Below are positions 21,517 to 28,525 of a stretch of 45,671 bases of DNA, piece by piece. The stretch covers positions 1 to 45,671 of IMG/VR virus record IMGVR_UViG_3300045257_000224; one strand, written 5' to 3'. The notes beneath the pieces were generated by a model, which was given only the letters and a program-made list of their open reading frames with translations, searched no databases and was not told the DNA's origin. Both the position numbers and the translations under genes were made by a program. Source of the stretch: a virus. Positions within the stretch are counted from its first letter, which is position 1, and each line of letters starts with the position of its first letter.

Positions 21517-21759
21517 TCACGCGGCCACCTGGAAATGTTCGGCGCACGGAGCGCACATGAAGTATTGAACGTGGCAGTACGGCGTAGGGCCAATCTCAAC
21601 CGTGCCGCGTTCGGTGTAGCAGGAGGCGCACATCTTCTCCTTCTTCGACCAGAGCGCAAGTTGCTCGAAGGCGGCGGCGATGTCGAGGGTCACCTGCGCG
21701 AGACTCTTATAGCGAGTCGGGCCGGCTGCGTGGTCAGGACGCGAATCAGCGGGGCTCAC
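21517..21759 (-). CDS. Small Cys-rich protein with repeated N-terminal cassette
   Basis: 80 residues, GTG start overlapping the upstream stop (GTGA). Begins MSPADSRPDHAAGPTR from the repeated cassette, then a helix, then MCASCYTERGTVE and CHVQYFMCAPCAEHF, giving two CxxC pairs plus His, a probable zinc-binding module. Function unknown. Confidence 0.6.
   Translation of the reverse strand: MSPADSRPDHAAGPTRYKSLAQVTLDIAAAFEQLALWSKKEKMCASCYTERGTVEIGPTPYCHVQYFMCAPCAEHFQVAA
21723..21752. repeat. 5'-coding cassette repeat, copy 3
   Basis: 30 bp identical to 17438-17467, about 4.3 kb away in the same orientation, inside the start of the gene at 21759. Confidence 0.88.
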
Positions 21760-22028
21760 TTCTTGTCCTTCCGGTAGTCCACGCCGAGCGCGAAGTACCG
21801 CGCCCGGTCGTTCTCCATGTCGAGCCGGTTGCAGAGCATGGCTACACGTGAGCCGCGCTCCCTACTTTCGGGCGAACGCATCTCGGCGTCGAGCGCGGCC
21901 AGATGTTCAGTGACGTCGGAACTGAGGGCGCGCAGGTGCTTCTTCACCTTCCGAAGTTCCCGCGCGGCTGTGTCGGGTTGAGCCGTGAGATCAGGAAGCG
22001 GATCAGCGGCAGAACACGGCTCAGACAT
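21756..22028 (-). CDS. Small helical protein with variant cassette
   Basis: 90 residues from the ATG at 22028 (TGATG overlap). Begins MSEPCSAADPLPDLTA, encoded by a diverged copy of the repeated cassette, then a charged helix/coiled segment (AARELRKVKKHLRALSSD) and a C-terminal YFALGVDYRKDKK. No metal motif or enzyme signature. Confidence 0.55.
   Translation of the reverse strand: MSEPCSAADPLPDLTAQPDTAARELRKVKKHLRALSSDVTEHLAALDAEMRSPESRERGSRVAMLCNRLDMENDRARYFALGVDYRKDKK
22000..22028. repeat. 5'-coding cassette repeat, copy 4
   Basis: 29 bp matching 17460-17488 with two mismatches; includes the start codon of the gene at 22028. A shorter relative (17 bp, one mismatch) is at 22242-22258. Confidence 0.8.
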
Positions 22029-22258
22029 CACAGCGGCCACCACCATTTCGAGCCGGTCGCATCGAGGCGGCAGTCTGTGTGTCCACCATCGCCCCAATGG
22101 GCCACTCCGCGCGGAGAGACGATGACGAGGTTCGCCACCACGTCGCCGTGATACAGCTTCGGACGGCACCGCTTGCAGAGTCGCTTCACCTCCGGGCGCG
22201 GAACTTCCCAATCGTCGCGTGGTGCGGATGTGGCTGTAGAGGAACACGGCTCAGTCAT
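22028..22258 (-). CDS. Small basic Cys/His protein
   Basis: 76 residues, ATG at 22258 (ATGA overlap). Begins MTEPCSSTATS; then RLCKRCRPKLYHGDVV with a CxxC, and GGHTDCRLDATGSKWWW with His and Cys that could complete a zinc site. Function unknown; nucleic-acid binding is plausible from charge. Confidence 0.55.
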   Translation of the reverse strand: MTEPCSSTATSAPRDDWEVPRPEVKRLCKRCRPKLYHGDVVANLVIVSPRGVAHWGDGGHTDCRLDATGSKWWWPL

Positions 22259-22485
22259 GCTTCCTCCTCCGCAGACTCCAAAAGCTCGAGCGCCTCATGC
22301 TGGCACGAGCACGGTATGAACACTCCGGCACCGTTTTCGTCGGTCACCATCACTCCGACACCAGCGACGAATCCTTCGCCCATGCCGCCCGGAACGCGGC
22401 GCTCCACGACGGTGGCGGTCCAGCCTGACCGGATGAGTTCGGCAAGCCACTCACGAGTGCCATAGCTGACAGCCATAGTCGCCAT
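22255..22485 (-). CDS. Small beta-rich protein of unknown function
   Basis: 76 residues from the ATG at 22485 that overlaps the RHH stop (TGATG); a GTG one codon earlier is possible. Sequence MAVSYGTREWLAELIRSG leads into beta-strands (GFVAGVGVMVTDENGAGVF), ending PCSCQHEALELLESAEEEA. Second gene of the leftward early operon. No family recognised. Confidence 0.55.
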   Translation of the reverse strand: MATMAVSYGTREWLAELIRSGWTATVVERRVPGGMGEGFVAGVGVMVTDENGAGVFIPCSCQHEALELLESAEEEA

Positions 22486-22655
22486 CACTCTCCGCTCCGC
22501 TCAATGGTTCGCGGGTTGAGGCCCCGGTCGACGAACACCGCCGCCAGATTTGAGAGTGAGCGATCTGCTTGCTCCGCTTGGACGCGGAGTTGGTCGTGGA
22601 GTTCCGGGGTGAGATAGATTGTTAGAGCGACCTTCGTCTTCGAGTTGGTAGCCAT
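22485..22655 (-). CDS. Ribbon-helix-helix protein (CopG/Arc-like)
   Basis: 56 residues from the ATG at 22655. KVALTIYLTPELHDQLRVQA is a beta-strand plus helix, followed by a second helix (SLSNLAAVFVDRGLN), the RHH DNA-binding fold. First gene of the leftward early operon, 7 nt after a candidate -10 box, so probably translated from a leaderless mRNA. It likely represses its own and perhaps the divergent promoter. It differs from the RHH gene at 9320, so the phage has two such regulators. Confidence 0.65.
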   Translation of the reverse strand: MATNSKTKVALTIYLTPELHDQLRVQAEQADRSLSNLAAVFVDRGLNPRTIERSGE

Positions 22656-22719
22656 TGGCCGCAGCGTATCACATGGCTCCCACTTGACGCAAGGGGCTAC
22701 ACCTTGCTAAGCTGCTCGC
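22656..22719. promoter_or_regulatory. Divergent leaderless promoters with shared -35 region
   Basis: Rightward: TTGACG (22684-22689), 18-bp spacer, TAAGCT (22708-22713), ATG at 22720. Leftward: TTGCGT (22692-22687), 18-bp spacer, TACGCT (22668-22663), ATG at 22655. The -35 boxes overlap, so one polymerase should exclude the other. A palindrome GCAAGG-7-CCTTGC (22689-22707) overlies both and could bind a repressor. Promoter calls are by consensus only. Confidence 0.55.
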
Positions 22720-22875
22720 ATGATCCTTCTCTACTGGTTCCTGATCGCTACCTGTGCTGGTGTCGACCTCGACCTCGCCTGGCACCACGACGGCATACGA
22801 CTCGCCGGCTGCTCCCTAGCCCTGTTGGCGTTCCTTGCGGTTCGGCGCGACCTCACGGACGAGAAGACACTGTGA
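22720..22875 (+). CDS. Small membrane protein, first gene of rightward operon
   Basis: 51 residues. Hydrophobic N-terminus (MILLYWFLIATCAG) and a second hydrophobic helix (LAGCSLALLAFLAV) before a charged tail (RRDLTDEKTL), likely two membrane passes. ATG is 6 nt after the -10 box. Stop overlaps the next GTG. Possible host takeover or membrane anchor; no family known. Confidence 0.5.
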   Translation: MILLYWFLIATCAGVDLDLAWHHDGIRLAGCSLALLAFLAVRRDLTDEKTL

Positions 22876-23087
22876 AGGCTTGGATGTTTCATCTACGTCT
22901 CCTCCGTGTACCACTGTGGCCGGAAGCGATCTGTGAGAAATGCCGCTCCGTTGCGTCACTGACGGACGTAGAACTGGACGCCGACGGCTACGCCGTATGC
23001 CCCACCTGCGGGCACACCACATTCTCCTCAAACGGAGTACCACTTCCATCAGTCATCGTCGAGAGCACGGATGCGTCTCGTGGCTGA
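22872..23087 (+). CDS. Small zinc-ribbon protein
   Basis: 71 residues from the GTG at 22872 (GTGA overlap). EAICEKCRSVASLTDVELD and YAVCPTCGHTTF give two CxxC knuckles about 25 residues apart, a zinc ribbon. Function unknown. Transcription-modulating zinc ribbons are common in phage early regions. Confidence 0.6.
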   Translation: MKAWMFHLRLLRVPLWPEAICEKCRSVASLTDVELDADGYAVCPTCGHTTFSSNGVPLPSVIVESTDASRG

Positions 23088-23265
23088 TATGTCTGCACAT
23101 GGCCTCGACCAGGACTACCCGCTCCTCATGGAGCAGAGTCGCAAGTTCGACTTCGTGGAGCGTCTCGGCGGCTGTTCTGACCCGCTCATGGCCGAGATCG
23201 ACAAGGCTCTGCGCGAACTTTGGGATGCTCACGCCTATCTGAAAGACGAGCCGAACCGTGTCTGA
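23071..23265 (+). CDS. Small helical protein
   Basis: 64 residues, ATG inside the end of the preceding gene. Acidic and helical (MAEIDKALRELWDAHAYLKD), no motif. Overlaps the next gene's GTG by 8 bp. Function unknown. Confidence 0.5.
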   Translation: MRLVADMSAHGLDQDYPLLMEQSRKFDFVERLGGCSDPLMAEIDKALRELWDAHAYLKDEPNRV

Positions 23266-23434
23266 GATGTCTGCGACTGATCTGATCGCTGCCGCCGACC
23301 GGCTCGGAGTAGACGCCCACAACCTCCGCGAGATCGCTGACAGGTATGACGCTATCAGTGTGCGGTTGCGGGAGTTGGGGTTCCTCATGCTCGTCAACGA
23401 ACCGAAGAGTGACACCGATGAGAGGACGATCTAA
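23258..23434 (+). CDS. Small helical protein (58 aa)
   Basis: GTG at 23258 (ATG at 23267 is an alternative). Starts VSEMSATDLIAAADRLGVD and contains a helical core (LREIADRYDAISVRLRELGF). Stop TAA overlaps the next ATG (TAATG). Good codon pattern and overlaps support translation; function unknown. Confidence 0.5.
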   Translation: MSEMSATDLIAAADRLGVDAHNLREIADRYDAISVRLRELGFLMLVNEPKSDTDERTI

Positions 23435-23709
23435 TGGCAACCATCCGCAAGACGATCTACCGTTGCGATGCGTGCGGCGAGACGGTACCCGCGAAGCGTG
23501 ACCTCGTGCAGTTCCGCGTCGAGCGCGGGCCGCGCGGATATTACTCCAGCGGCGTGACTGGCATCAGAACCGACCTGTGCGACTCATGCGAGGTCGGATT
23601 CCTGACGAACCTGCCGCCATTCTACGGAGACGCGGACGCGATCAACAAGACGCTCCGCCGCGATCCGCCCAAGCCTCCCAAGAAGAAGAAGGAGACTCAG
23701 AGTGGCTGA
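23434..23709 (+). CDS. Zinc-ribbon protein
   Basis: 91 residues. IYRCDACGETVPAKRDLVQF and TDLCDSCEVGF give two CxxC pairs about 40 residues apart. Tail is basic and Pro/Lys rich (PPKPPKKKKETQSG). Overlaps the SSB-like gene by 8 bp, so it may act with it at DNA, but this is inference. Confidence 0.6.
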   Translation: MATIRKTIYRCDACGETVPAKRDLVQFRVERGPRGYYSSGVTGIRTDLCDSCEVGFLTNLPPFYGDADAINKTLRRDPPKPPKKKKETQSG

Positions 23710-24163
23710 CCTGGCTCGCACCATCACCGTCGAACACGTAGACGAAAAAACAGGCACCACCAACGGACGCGACTGGAAGGTGTACAAGATCAAGTCCGAA
23801 GACGGAGCCTTTTTCGCCACGTTCGACGGCACAATGGGCTCCAACGCTAAAGCCGCCCAAGGCCGCCGCGCGCACATCACGTACACCAGCACCGAGAAAG
23901 GCAACAACCTCGTCTCGTTCGTCGTGGACGAATCCTCGCAGGCTCCCGTGGAACCAGTCCGGGACCGGACCGACGGAGACGAACCGGACTGGGATTTGAT
24001 CGGGCTTCGGAAGACGCGGTGCGCGTTGTGGGCGGCAGCGATCGGTGCAAGCTTCGAGAACGGAGGATTTGACGCGGACGTGTGCCACCAAATCGTGCTC
24101 GCGGCTGAGGTCGACATCTTTCATCGTGCTCCTGCCACCGCAACCAGCGACATTCCGTTCTGA
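23702..24163 (+). CDS. Single-stranded DNA-binding-like protein
   Basis: 153 residues, GTG start. N-terminal about 80 residues are beta-strand rich (WKVYKIKSEDGAFFATFDG; RRAHITYTSTEKGNNLVSFV) as in an OB fold. The C-terminus ends in TSDIPF, the acidic/Phe tip SSB proteins use to bind partner enzymes. A helical segment (ALWAAAIGASFE) separates them. It would protect ssDNA during replication and recombination. Similarity is by layout, without a database hit. Confidence 0.6.
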   Translation: MADLARTITVEHVDEKTGTTNGRDWKVYKIKSEDGAFFATFDGTMGSNAKAAQGRRAHITYTSTEKGNNLVSFVVDESSQAPVEPVRDRTDGDEPDWDLIGLRKTRCALWAAAIGASFENGGFDADVCHQIVLAAEVDIFHRAPATATSDIPF

Positions 24164-24546
24164 TGAAGCCTCCGTCGCAGAACGACCGCATCCTCGCCGT
24201 CCTCCAAGACGGCCAGGAACACGAGATGCGCGACATCCACCGTGTCGCCGGGTTCTGCCGGTTGAACTCGAGGGTCAGCGAGCTTCGCAAGCGCGGCCTC
24301 ACGATCACCTGCCGCCGCGAAGGGTCGAGCTACTACTACCGGCTCGTCAAGCCGTTCGTACACGTTGATCGCTTCTTTCCGCCTTGTGAGTGCGAGGCCT
24401 GCGAGAAGGCGCGTATGCCGATTCCCTGCTCCGAGCCTGTGATCGCATGTGTCGTGGATGAGAGTGCTGGCCACGCGGAGCAGTTGGCGCTCACTGATTC
24501 CGTAGCCGCACACATCCGACGCGATATGGACGGGACCCCGTTGTGA
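24163..24546 (+). CDS. Winged-helix DNA-binding protein
   Basis: 127 residues (TGATG overlap). QNDRILAVLQDGQEHEMRDI, then NSRVSELRKRGLTITCRREG and YYYRL form a winged helix common in phages. A later PPCECEACEKARMP segment has three close cysteines. Likely a regulator or replication accessory protein; target unknown. Confidence 0.65.
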   Translation: MKPPSQNDRILAVLQDGQEHEMRDIHRVAGFCRLNSRVSELRKRGLTITCRREGSSYYYRLVKPFVHVDRFFPPCECEACEKARMPIPCSEPVIACVVDESAGHAEQLALTDSVAAHIRRDMDGTPL

Positions 24547-24899
24547 GCCGCAGCGAAGCATCAAAGGAAGTCTCTCGCAGGCTGTCCCGCGAAGCCAAGC
24601 AGCGGCGGCGCGGAATCTGCGAAGACTGTGGAGCGAAGACGCGTTACAACGGCCACGGGGTTGCGCGCTGGTGTAGGACGTGCGGACCGAAGCACGCCGG
24701 ACTAGCCAACCAGGGAAACGGCCCGTTGCAGCGGCGACTCTATGCACTCCTAGACGCTGGCATGTATCGCTTTACGGATCTCCAACGCTCGCTAGGAATC
24801 AGGACCGATCACATGGGGACGATGCTCAACCGCGAGTTGAAGTGGGGCCGCATTGAGCGGTTCGCTCGCGGCCACTACCGGCGAGTACCCGATGCCTGA
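24543..24899 (+). CDS. Zinc-ribbon plus winged-helix protein
   Basis: 118 residues from the GTG at 24543 (GTGA overlap). The basic N-terminus is followed by CEDCGAKTRYNGHG and WCRTCGPKH (two CxxC), then a winged helix (LYALLDAGMYRFTDLQRSLG to GRIERFARGHYRRVP). The combination suggests a DNA-binding regulator. Confidence 0.6.
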   Translation: MSRSEASKEVSRRLSREAKQRRRGICEDCGAKTRYNGHGVARWCRTCGPKHAGLANQGNGPLQRRLYALLDAGMYRFTDLQRSLGIRTDHMGTMLNRELKWGRIERFARGHYRRVPDA

Positions 24900-25017
24900 C
24901 CGGGCAGGGGATCGCATGATCGGCGCATCGAACAAGGGATACCCGATCCGCGTCCAGGTTTACATCGGCGGTTCGTGGCGTTACCTCGGACAACGGAGGG
25001 CACACCGTGGCCACTGA
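24892..25017 (+). CDS. Small 41-residue basic protein
   Basis: ATG at 24892 lies in the end of the preceding gene, and stop at 25017 lies inside the next gene. MPDRAGDRMIGASNKGYPIR continues with beta-like VQVYIGGSWRYLG. Overlaps support translation. Function unknown. Confidence 0.45.
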   Translation: MPDRAGDRMIGASNKGYPIRVQVYIGGSWRYLGQRRAHRGH

Positions 25018-25192
25018 CCAGCCTGCCACTTCTCGACGCGATCCGTACGACGCCCTCCGCGACGGGGACTCAGAGGCCCGTTACGAGTCAGATCCGCGTG
25101 CGGAACCGGAACAGTGGGAAACAGACGAAGCCAGGTTCGTGAAAGAGCATGGGGGCTATCTGTTGGACGAAGACTCCGGGTTTCGCGGATGA
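25007..25192 (+). CDS. Small acidic protein
   Basis: 61 residues, GTG with GGAGGG upstream. Very acidic (ALRDGDSEARYESDPRAEPE), so it could be a DNA-mimic or antirestriction-type protein, though nothing specific proves it. ATGA overlap with the next gene. Confidence 0.5.
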   Translation: MATDQPATSRRDPYDALRDGDSEARYESDPRAEPEQWETDEARFVKEHGGYLLDEDSGFRG

Positions 25193-25866
25193 GCAAGGTG
25201 GTGTGGAGAGAAAAGCTAGAGGAACTAAAACGCGCCCGCGCAGAATGGGTCCTGACCCAATTGCGTGCAGGAGCTTCTATAAAGGAGATCGCCGCGTCTC
25301 AAGCAATTTCTCGCCAGAGCGTTGACCAATGGCTGAACCGATACGACGATCTCTGGACTGAGTACCACGAGTTCATTGAAGATGAACGGGAACGTAAAGC
25401 GCAACAGAGAGCCGAAGAGATATGGGAGCGCGCACTTAGGAACCGATCTCGCAAAAAGACTCTGCCTCGGCGGTGGACAAACGAGCAATTGGAACAGTTC
25501 GTCCGTGACGCCGCTGCTGAACTTGGGGAACCTCTCTCATCGTTGGCGTTCCGTGATTGGCTCATACCTAGAGATGCTCCTACCTACCGTGGTCTCGTAG
25601 TCCGACTAGGGCGTTCTTGGAGTCAGGTATGCGAACGTTGCGGCGTCGTTTCTGTGGGGGGACGGGGGATTAGCCGAACAGTTGAAGAGTGCGAACGAGT
25701 AGTACTTCGGCTAACAGACTTCTTAGGACGTCCCCCCACTATCGAGGAATACGAGCGATTCAAAATGCCATCTGATCCCTCAGCGTCAACCGTGCGGGAA
25801 CGCCTTGGCAACGGGACATGGTCTGGAGTAACTAACGCGTTCTTAGATCATGCGGTCGAGTCGTGA
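25189..25866 (+). CDS. HTH protein with homing-endonuclease-associated repeats
   Basis: 225 residues from the ATG at 25189. An N-terminal HTH (GASIKEIAASQAISRQSVDQ) is followed by two copies of a repeat: about 103-160 (RWTNEQLEQFVRDAAAELGE to SWSQVCERCGV) and about 165-222 (SRTVEECERVVLRLTDFLGR to TWSGVTNAFLDHA). This matches the HNH/homing-endonuclease-associated repeat family that reads DNA next to nuclease domains. No HNH or GIY-YIG domain is present. Codon use looks more AT-rich than its neighbours, suggesting acquisition. Confidence 0.6.
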   Translation: MSKVVWREKLEELKRARAEWVLTQLRAGASIKEIAASQAISRQSVDQWLNRYDDLWTEYHEFIEDERERKAQQRAEEIWERALRNRSRKKTLPRRWTNEQLEQFVRDAAAELGEPLSSLAFRDWLIPRDAPTYRGLVVRLGRSWSQVCERCGVVSVGGRGISRTVEECERVVLRLTDFLGRPPTIEEYERFKMPSDPSASTVRERLGNGTWSGVTNAFLDHAVES

Positions 25867-25884
25867 CCTTCCTCGACGGCCAGC

Positions 25885-26268
25885 ATGTCTGAGTCTCTTT
25901 GGGTTCCAGCCGACCGTCTGTTAGCCGTCATCGCCGAACATCCCAACCCCACCAGCGCCCTCAAAGGGCAGAACTGTGAACGCACCTTCCGGTATGTGAA
26001 AGCAGGGACCCGTGCGTTTGTGTCGCTACGAGCAGCGGACTCGATTCTGACCCGGCTCGGGTTGAACCATCACTGGCACACCCCGAAAGACCAGGGCGGG
26101 CTAGCCGACATTTACGAGGACGGAGCCCAGTACGGTTCCCCGGTCAGTCCTGCTTTCACCGGGCGTCCGGCAACGGTCAGGTATGAGTCGGAGGATGATC
26201 GGTGTGAGGCTCGGCGGCGGTCGTGGCGGGAGTACAAGCAGCGGCAAAAAGAACGCTTCGATGGCTAG
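25885..26268 (+). CDS. Phage protein with HTH-like N-terminus
   Basis: 127 residues. WVPADRLLAVIAEHPNP and SLRAADSILTRLGLNHHWH resemble short HTH-like phage proteins of actinobacterial viruses; the C-terminal third is charged (RCEARRRSWREYKQRQKERF). Separated by 18 bp from the previous gene and overlapping the endonuclease VII gene by 8 bp. DNA binding is inferred. Confidence 0.5.
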   Translation: MSESLWVPADRLLAVIAEHPNPTSALKGQNCERTFRYVKAGTRAFVSLRAADSILTRLGLNHHWHTPKDQGGLADIYEDGAQYGSPVSPAFTGRPATVRYESEDDRCEARRRSWREYKQRQKERFDG

Positions 26269-26659
26269 GAGATTCTGGTCGTGTCCTGGCTGCGGTTTCC
26301 GTAACGAACGAACGAAGCAGAAATGCCAAACCGCAGGCTGCAACAGGTCCCGTCCGAAGCCGCGAGTCCCGAAGCACGCCGTGACGTTACGCGACGACAG
26401 CTACGACCACTATGAGGCGCACTCCATGCTGGTCCACGGAGGAGAACCGGACTCATGCCGCGTCTGCGGACGCCCACGCCATGAGGCGATGCGTCATCAC
26501 CGCGACCACGACCACGTAACCGGCAATCCGCGCGGAGTTGTGTGTTTCCAGTGCAACAGTCTGATGCCGCGCCTGCTCACCCTCGAGCGGGCACGGCTCA
26601 TCACCGCTTACCTCGAACGCGATGCCGCGTACTGGCAAGCGCCCGTCTCCGACGACTAG
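26261..26659 (+). CDS. Recombination endonuclease VII family protein
   Basis: 132 residues from the ATG at 26261. An N-terminal zinc ribbon (CPGCGFRNERTKQKC...C) precedes the endonuclease VII core: CRVCGRPRHEAMRHHRDHDH and TGNPRGVVCFQCN. HHRDHDH with the flanking CxxC pairs is the His-Me metal site that resolves branched DNA before packaging. Last gene of the rightward operon; converges with the leftward lysis cluster with 1 bp between stops. Confidence 0.85.
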   Translation: MARRFWSCPGCGFRNERTKQKCQTAGCNRSRPKPRVPKHAVTLRDDSYDHYEAHSMLVHGGEPDSCRVCGRPRHEAMRHHRDHDHVTGNPRGVVCFQCNSLMPRLLTLERARLITAYLERDAAYWQAPVSDD

Positions 26660-26660
26660 C

Positions 26661-26834
26661 CTACTCGCGCACCCACGGTGACGCCGGACCGTAACCGCCG
26701 AGCAGCGTGGAGAGGACCCAGCACGCGAGGCTGATCGCGACGAGACTCAGTCCGCCGTGGTGGAACAGGGAGCCGCCGAACCCGGCGATCAAAAACAGGA
26801 TGAACGCGCCGACTCTGAGAATTAGTGAGATCAT
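26661..26834 (-). CDS. Small membrane protein (57 aa), lysis cluster
   Basis: Start ATG at 26834. Two hydrophobic helices (VGAFILFLIAGFGG and LSLVAISLACWVLSTLLGG) with a short tail. Last gene of the leftward late operon, overlapping the holin-like gene by 4 bp. It could be a second holin or antiholin. Confidence 0.5.
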   Translation of the reverse strand: MISLILRVGAFILFLIAGFGGSLFHHGGLSLVAISLACWVLSTLLGGYGPASPWVRE

Positions 26835-27034
26835 GGAGTCTCCTTCGGTTGTGAGTCAGGTACCCGCTTCGCAGAGTTCCGATACGTCAACGCCACCCAT
26901 AGGCCGAGCACAGCGTTCACGGTCAGAGTGATCGCGCCGGTCTGCCGGTCGCTGAGCGTCACCCCGAACGCAGCAACCAACGCCATGAGCGCGTTCGCCA
27001 GCACGATGATCTGGGCTTTCGTCGTGTTAGTCAC
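26831..27034 (-). CDS. Holin-like protein
   Basis: 67 residues. Two membrane helices (IIVLANALMALVAAFGV, then LTVNAVLGLWVALTY) joined by a short Asp-containing loop and a charged C-terminal tail, as in class II holins that open the inner membrane for the endolysin. ATGA/TGA overlaps link it to the other lysis genes. Call is from topology and position. Confidence 0.6.
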   Translation of the reverse strand: MTNTTKAQIIVLANALMALVAAFGVTLSDRQTGAITLTVNAVLGLWVALTYRNSAKRVPDSQPKETP

Positions 27035-27378
27035 GGTGTTCCTTTCGTGGACGGGATCGCGTGCCGGGTGAGTAGAAACACGACGATGCCGGTGACAAGC
27101 GGGACCAGCACCGCCGCGAGAACCAGTCCTCCAAGCAGCTTCGACTGGAATGCCTCGAGCCTCCCGAAACGGTCGTTGGTTTCGTGAAGGTCGCGGTCGT
27201 ACACGTCACGTCGGACAGTCAGTTTCGCGACGTCGTCGGCGCGGCGGTACTCGTTGTTCAGCCCTTCCAGACGCCGTTCGATCTCTTCTACGGCGAGCTC
27301 TACGGCGCGTTCCTGCGCTTGGAAGCGTTGCTCATAGCGGCGGTCGCGTTCGGCCTGGACGCGCGCCCACGGATTCAT
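27031..27378 (-). CDS. Coiled-coil membrane protein, lysis cluster
   Basis: 115 residues from the ATG at 27378. Long charged coiled coil (AVELAVEEIERRLEGLNNEY; DRFGRLEAFQSKL) then one C-terminal membrane helix (LVLAAVLVPLVTGIVVFLL). This resembles the DUF7201-type proteins beside holins in actinophages; possible role in holin timing or spanin-like action. Confidence 0.55.
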   Translation of the reverse strand: MNPWARVQAERDRRYEQRFQAQERAVELAVEEIERRLEGLNNEYRRADDVAKLTVRRDVYDRDLHETNDRFGRLEAFQSKLLGGLVLAAVLVPLVTGIVVFLLTRHAIPSTKGTP

Positions 27379-27638
27379 CGCAGACCGCACCCGGACGTAT
27401 GCACGTCATCCGTCAGGAGACGGTCGTAGAAGCGTAGCGCGGCCCGTTCCTTTACCCGCGGCAGATGCTGTTTCTGAACGGCGGTCTCGATCGAGCAGAC
27501 GACGGCGTGCCATACGCGGCCCGTGTCCGTGCTGCGCTCGTAGAGCGCCCAACCGGCGAGAATGACGGCGGCGGCTGATGTGAACGCGAGAACTGCGAGA
27601 ATGAGGCGGTAGCGGCGGTTGAGGTTCCGTTCGGTCAT
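27375..27638 (-). CDS. Membrane-anchored protein with Cys pair, lysis cluster
   Basis: 87 residues. N-terminal basic stretch then one membrane helix (LILAVLAFTSAAAVILAGWA), and a periplasmic/outside domain with two cysteines (VVCSIE and TSGCGL) that could form a disulphide. The layout is common in lysis cassettes. Function unproven. Confidence 0.5.
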   Translation of the reverse strand: MTERNLNRRYRLILAVLAFTSAAAVILAGWALYERSTDTGRVWHAVVCSIETAVQKQHLPRVKERAALRFYDRLLTDDVHTSGCGLR

Positions 27639-27883
27639 GGCAAACGGTGGGTCGCGCTGAGGATGCTGAGCGCGAACACGATGGAACTCCCGGCGATGGT
27701 GAGCGCGAACGTGAGCAGCATCCGGCGGAGGCTGTTGAACGCGACGGTGAGGGCGGCGACGTCGTTGCGGAGATACGTGAGGTCGCGTCTGTCGTCGTCA
27801 ACCTTTCGCCGCCACTCTTCGGTCTCTTCGCGGAACTTGACGAGTTGGTCGACCTCGTACCGGAGGAGGGAGTTCGCTTCCAC
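27635..27883 (-). CDS. Coiled-coil protein with C-terminal membrane helix
   Basis: 82 residues. Charged helix (FREETEEWRRKVDDDRRDLT) followed by a membrane segment (LLTFALTIAGSSIVFALSIL). Topology parallels the gene at 27378. ATGA overlap with the next gene. Likely lysis-associated by position. Confidence 0.5.
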   Translation of the reverse strand: MEANSLLRYEVDQLVKFREETEEWRRKVDDDRRDLTYLRNDVAALTVAFNSLRRMLLTFALTIAGSSIVFALSILSATHRLP

Positions 27884-27889
27884 CGCTCT

Positions 27890-28513
27890 CTACCGCTCGA
27901 AGTCGAGGTAGCGGACACCAGGCTTACCGATCGACTGAAAGTACGCGTTCATGCCGGACAGGGTGTTCCGGTCGGGTGCTCCTTGATGCCCGAACCCGAC
28001 GCAATACCAGTCGGCTCCTCCCGCGATGTGCTCCGTGATGAACGCGGTGTGTGTTCCTGTGCCTGGCCCCCACACCGCGACAATCCCAGGACCAGGCATG
28101 GAGACGCGCTTGCCTTTCTGGAGGAGCGTCCCGGTGTAGTCGGTCGACGTGACTGTCTTGACGCCGCACCATTTAAGGATCGTCGCGACGAACTGTGAAC
28201 AGTCAGACGACGCCCCGAAGAACACTCCGACCGCGAACCGGAAGAAGCGTTGCCGTAGCGTCCAGTTCTCGGTGTACGTCATCTTCCCCGCGTAGGCGAG
28301 GGAGATGTGGCACCAGTAGACGATGTGGTCCTCGAGGGTTGCCGTGCGGTGCGGCTTGACGTGCGGGTGCCCGATCGGAAGCGGATGACTCTTAGGGGCT
28401 TGCGGGTGGTTCGGGTCGATCGCCGCCGGATTACTTTTCCTCCGGTTGATGAGGGTGAGGTGTCCGTGGATGCGCGTCCAGAACGGTGACAAGCTCCAAT
28501 CTCTAGGTCTCAT
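27890..28513 (-). CDS. Endolysin, Cys/His amidase or peptidase type
   Basis: 207 residues. ASSDCSQFVATILKWCGV (nucleophile Cys105) and GPGTGTHTAFI (His155) form the catalytic pair of NlpC/P60/CHAP-like peptidoglycan hydrolases, preceded by a His/Pro-rich basic N-terminus (about 1-60) that may bind the wall. No signal peptide, so it needs a holin; the holin-like genes follow immediately. Bond specificity cannot be set from sequence. Confidence 0.7.
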   Translation of the reverse strand: MRPRDWSLSPFWTRIHGHLTLINRRKSNPAAIDPNHPQAPKSHPLPIGHPHVKPHRTATLEDHIVYWCHISLAYAGKMTYTENWTLRQRFFRFAVGVFFGASSDCSQFVATILKWCGVKTVTSTDYTGTLLQKGKRVSMPGPGIVAVWGPGTGTHTAFITEHIAGGADWYCVGFGHQGAPDRNTLSGMNAYFQSIGKPGVRYLDFER

Positions 28514-28525
28514 CCTCTGTCCTTT

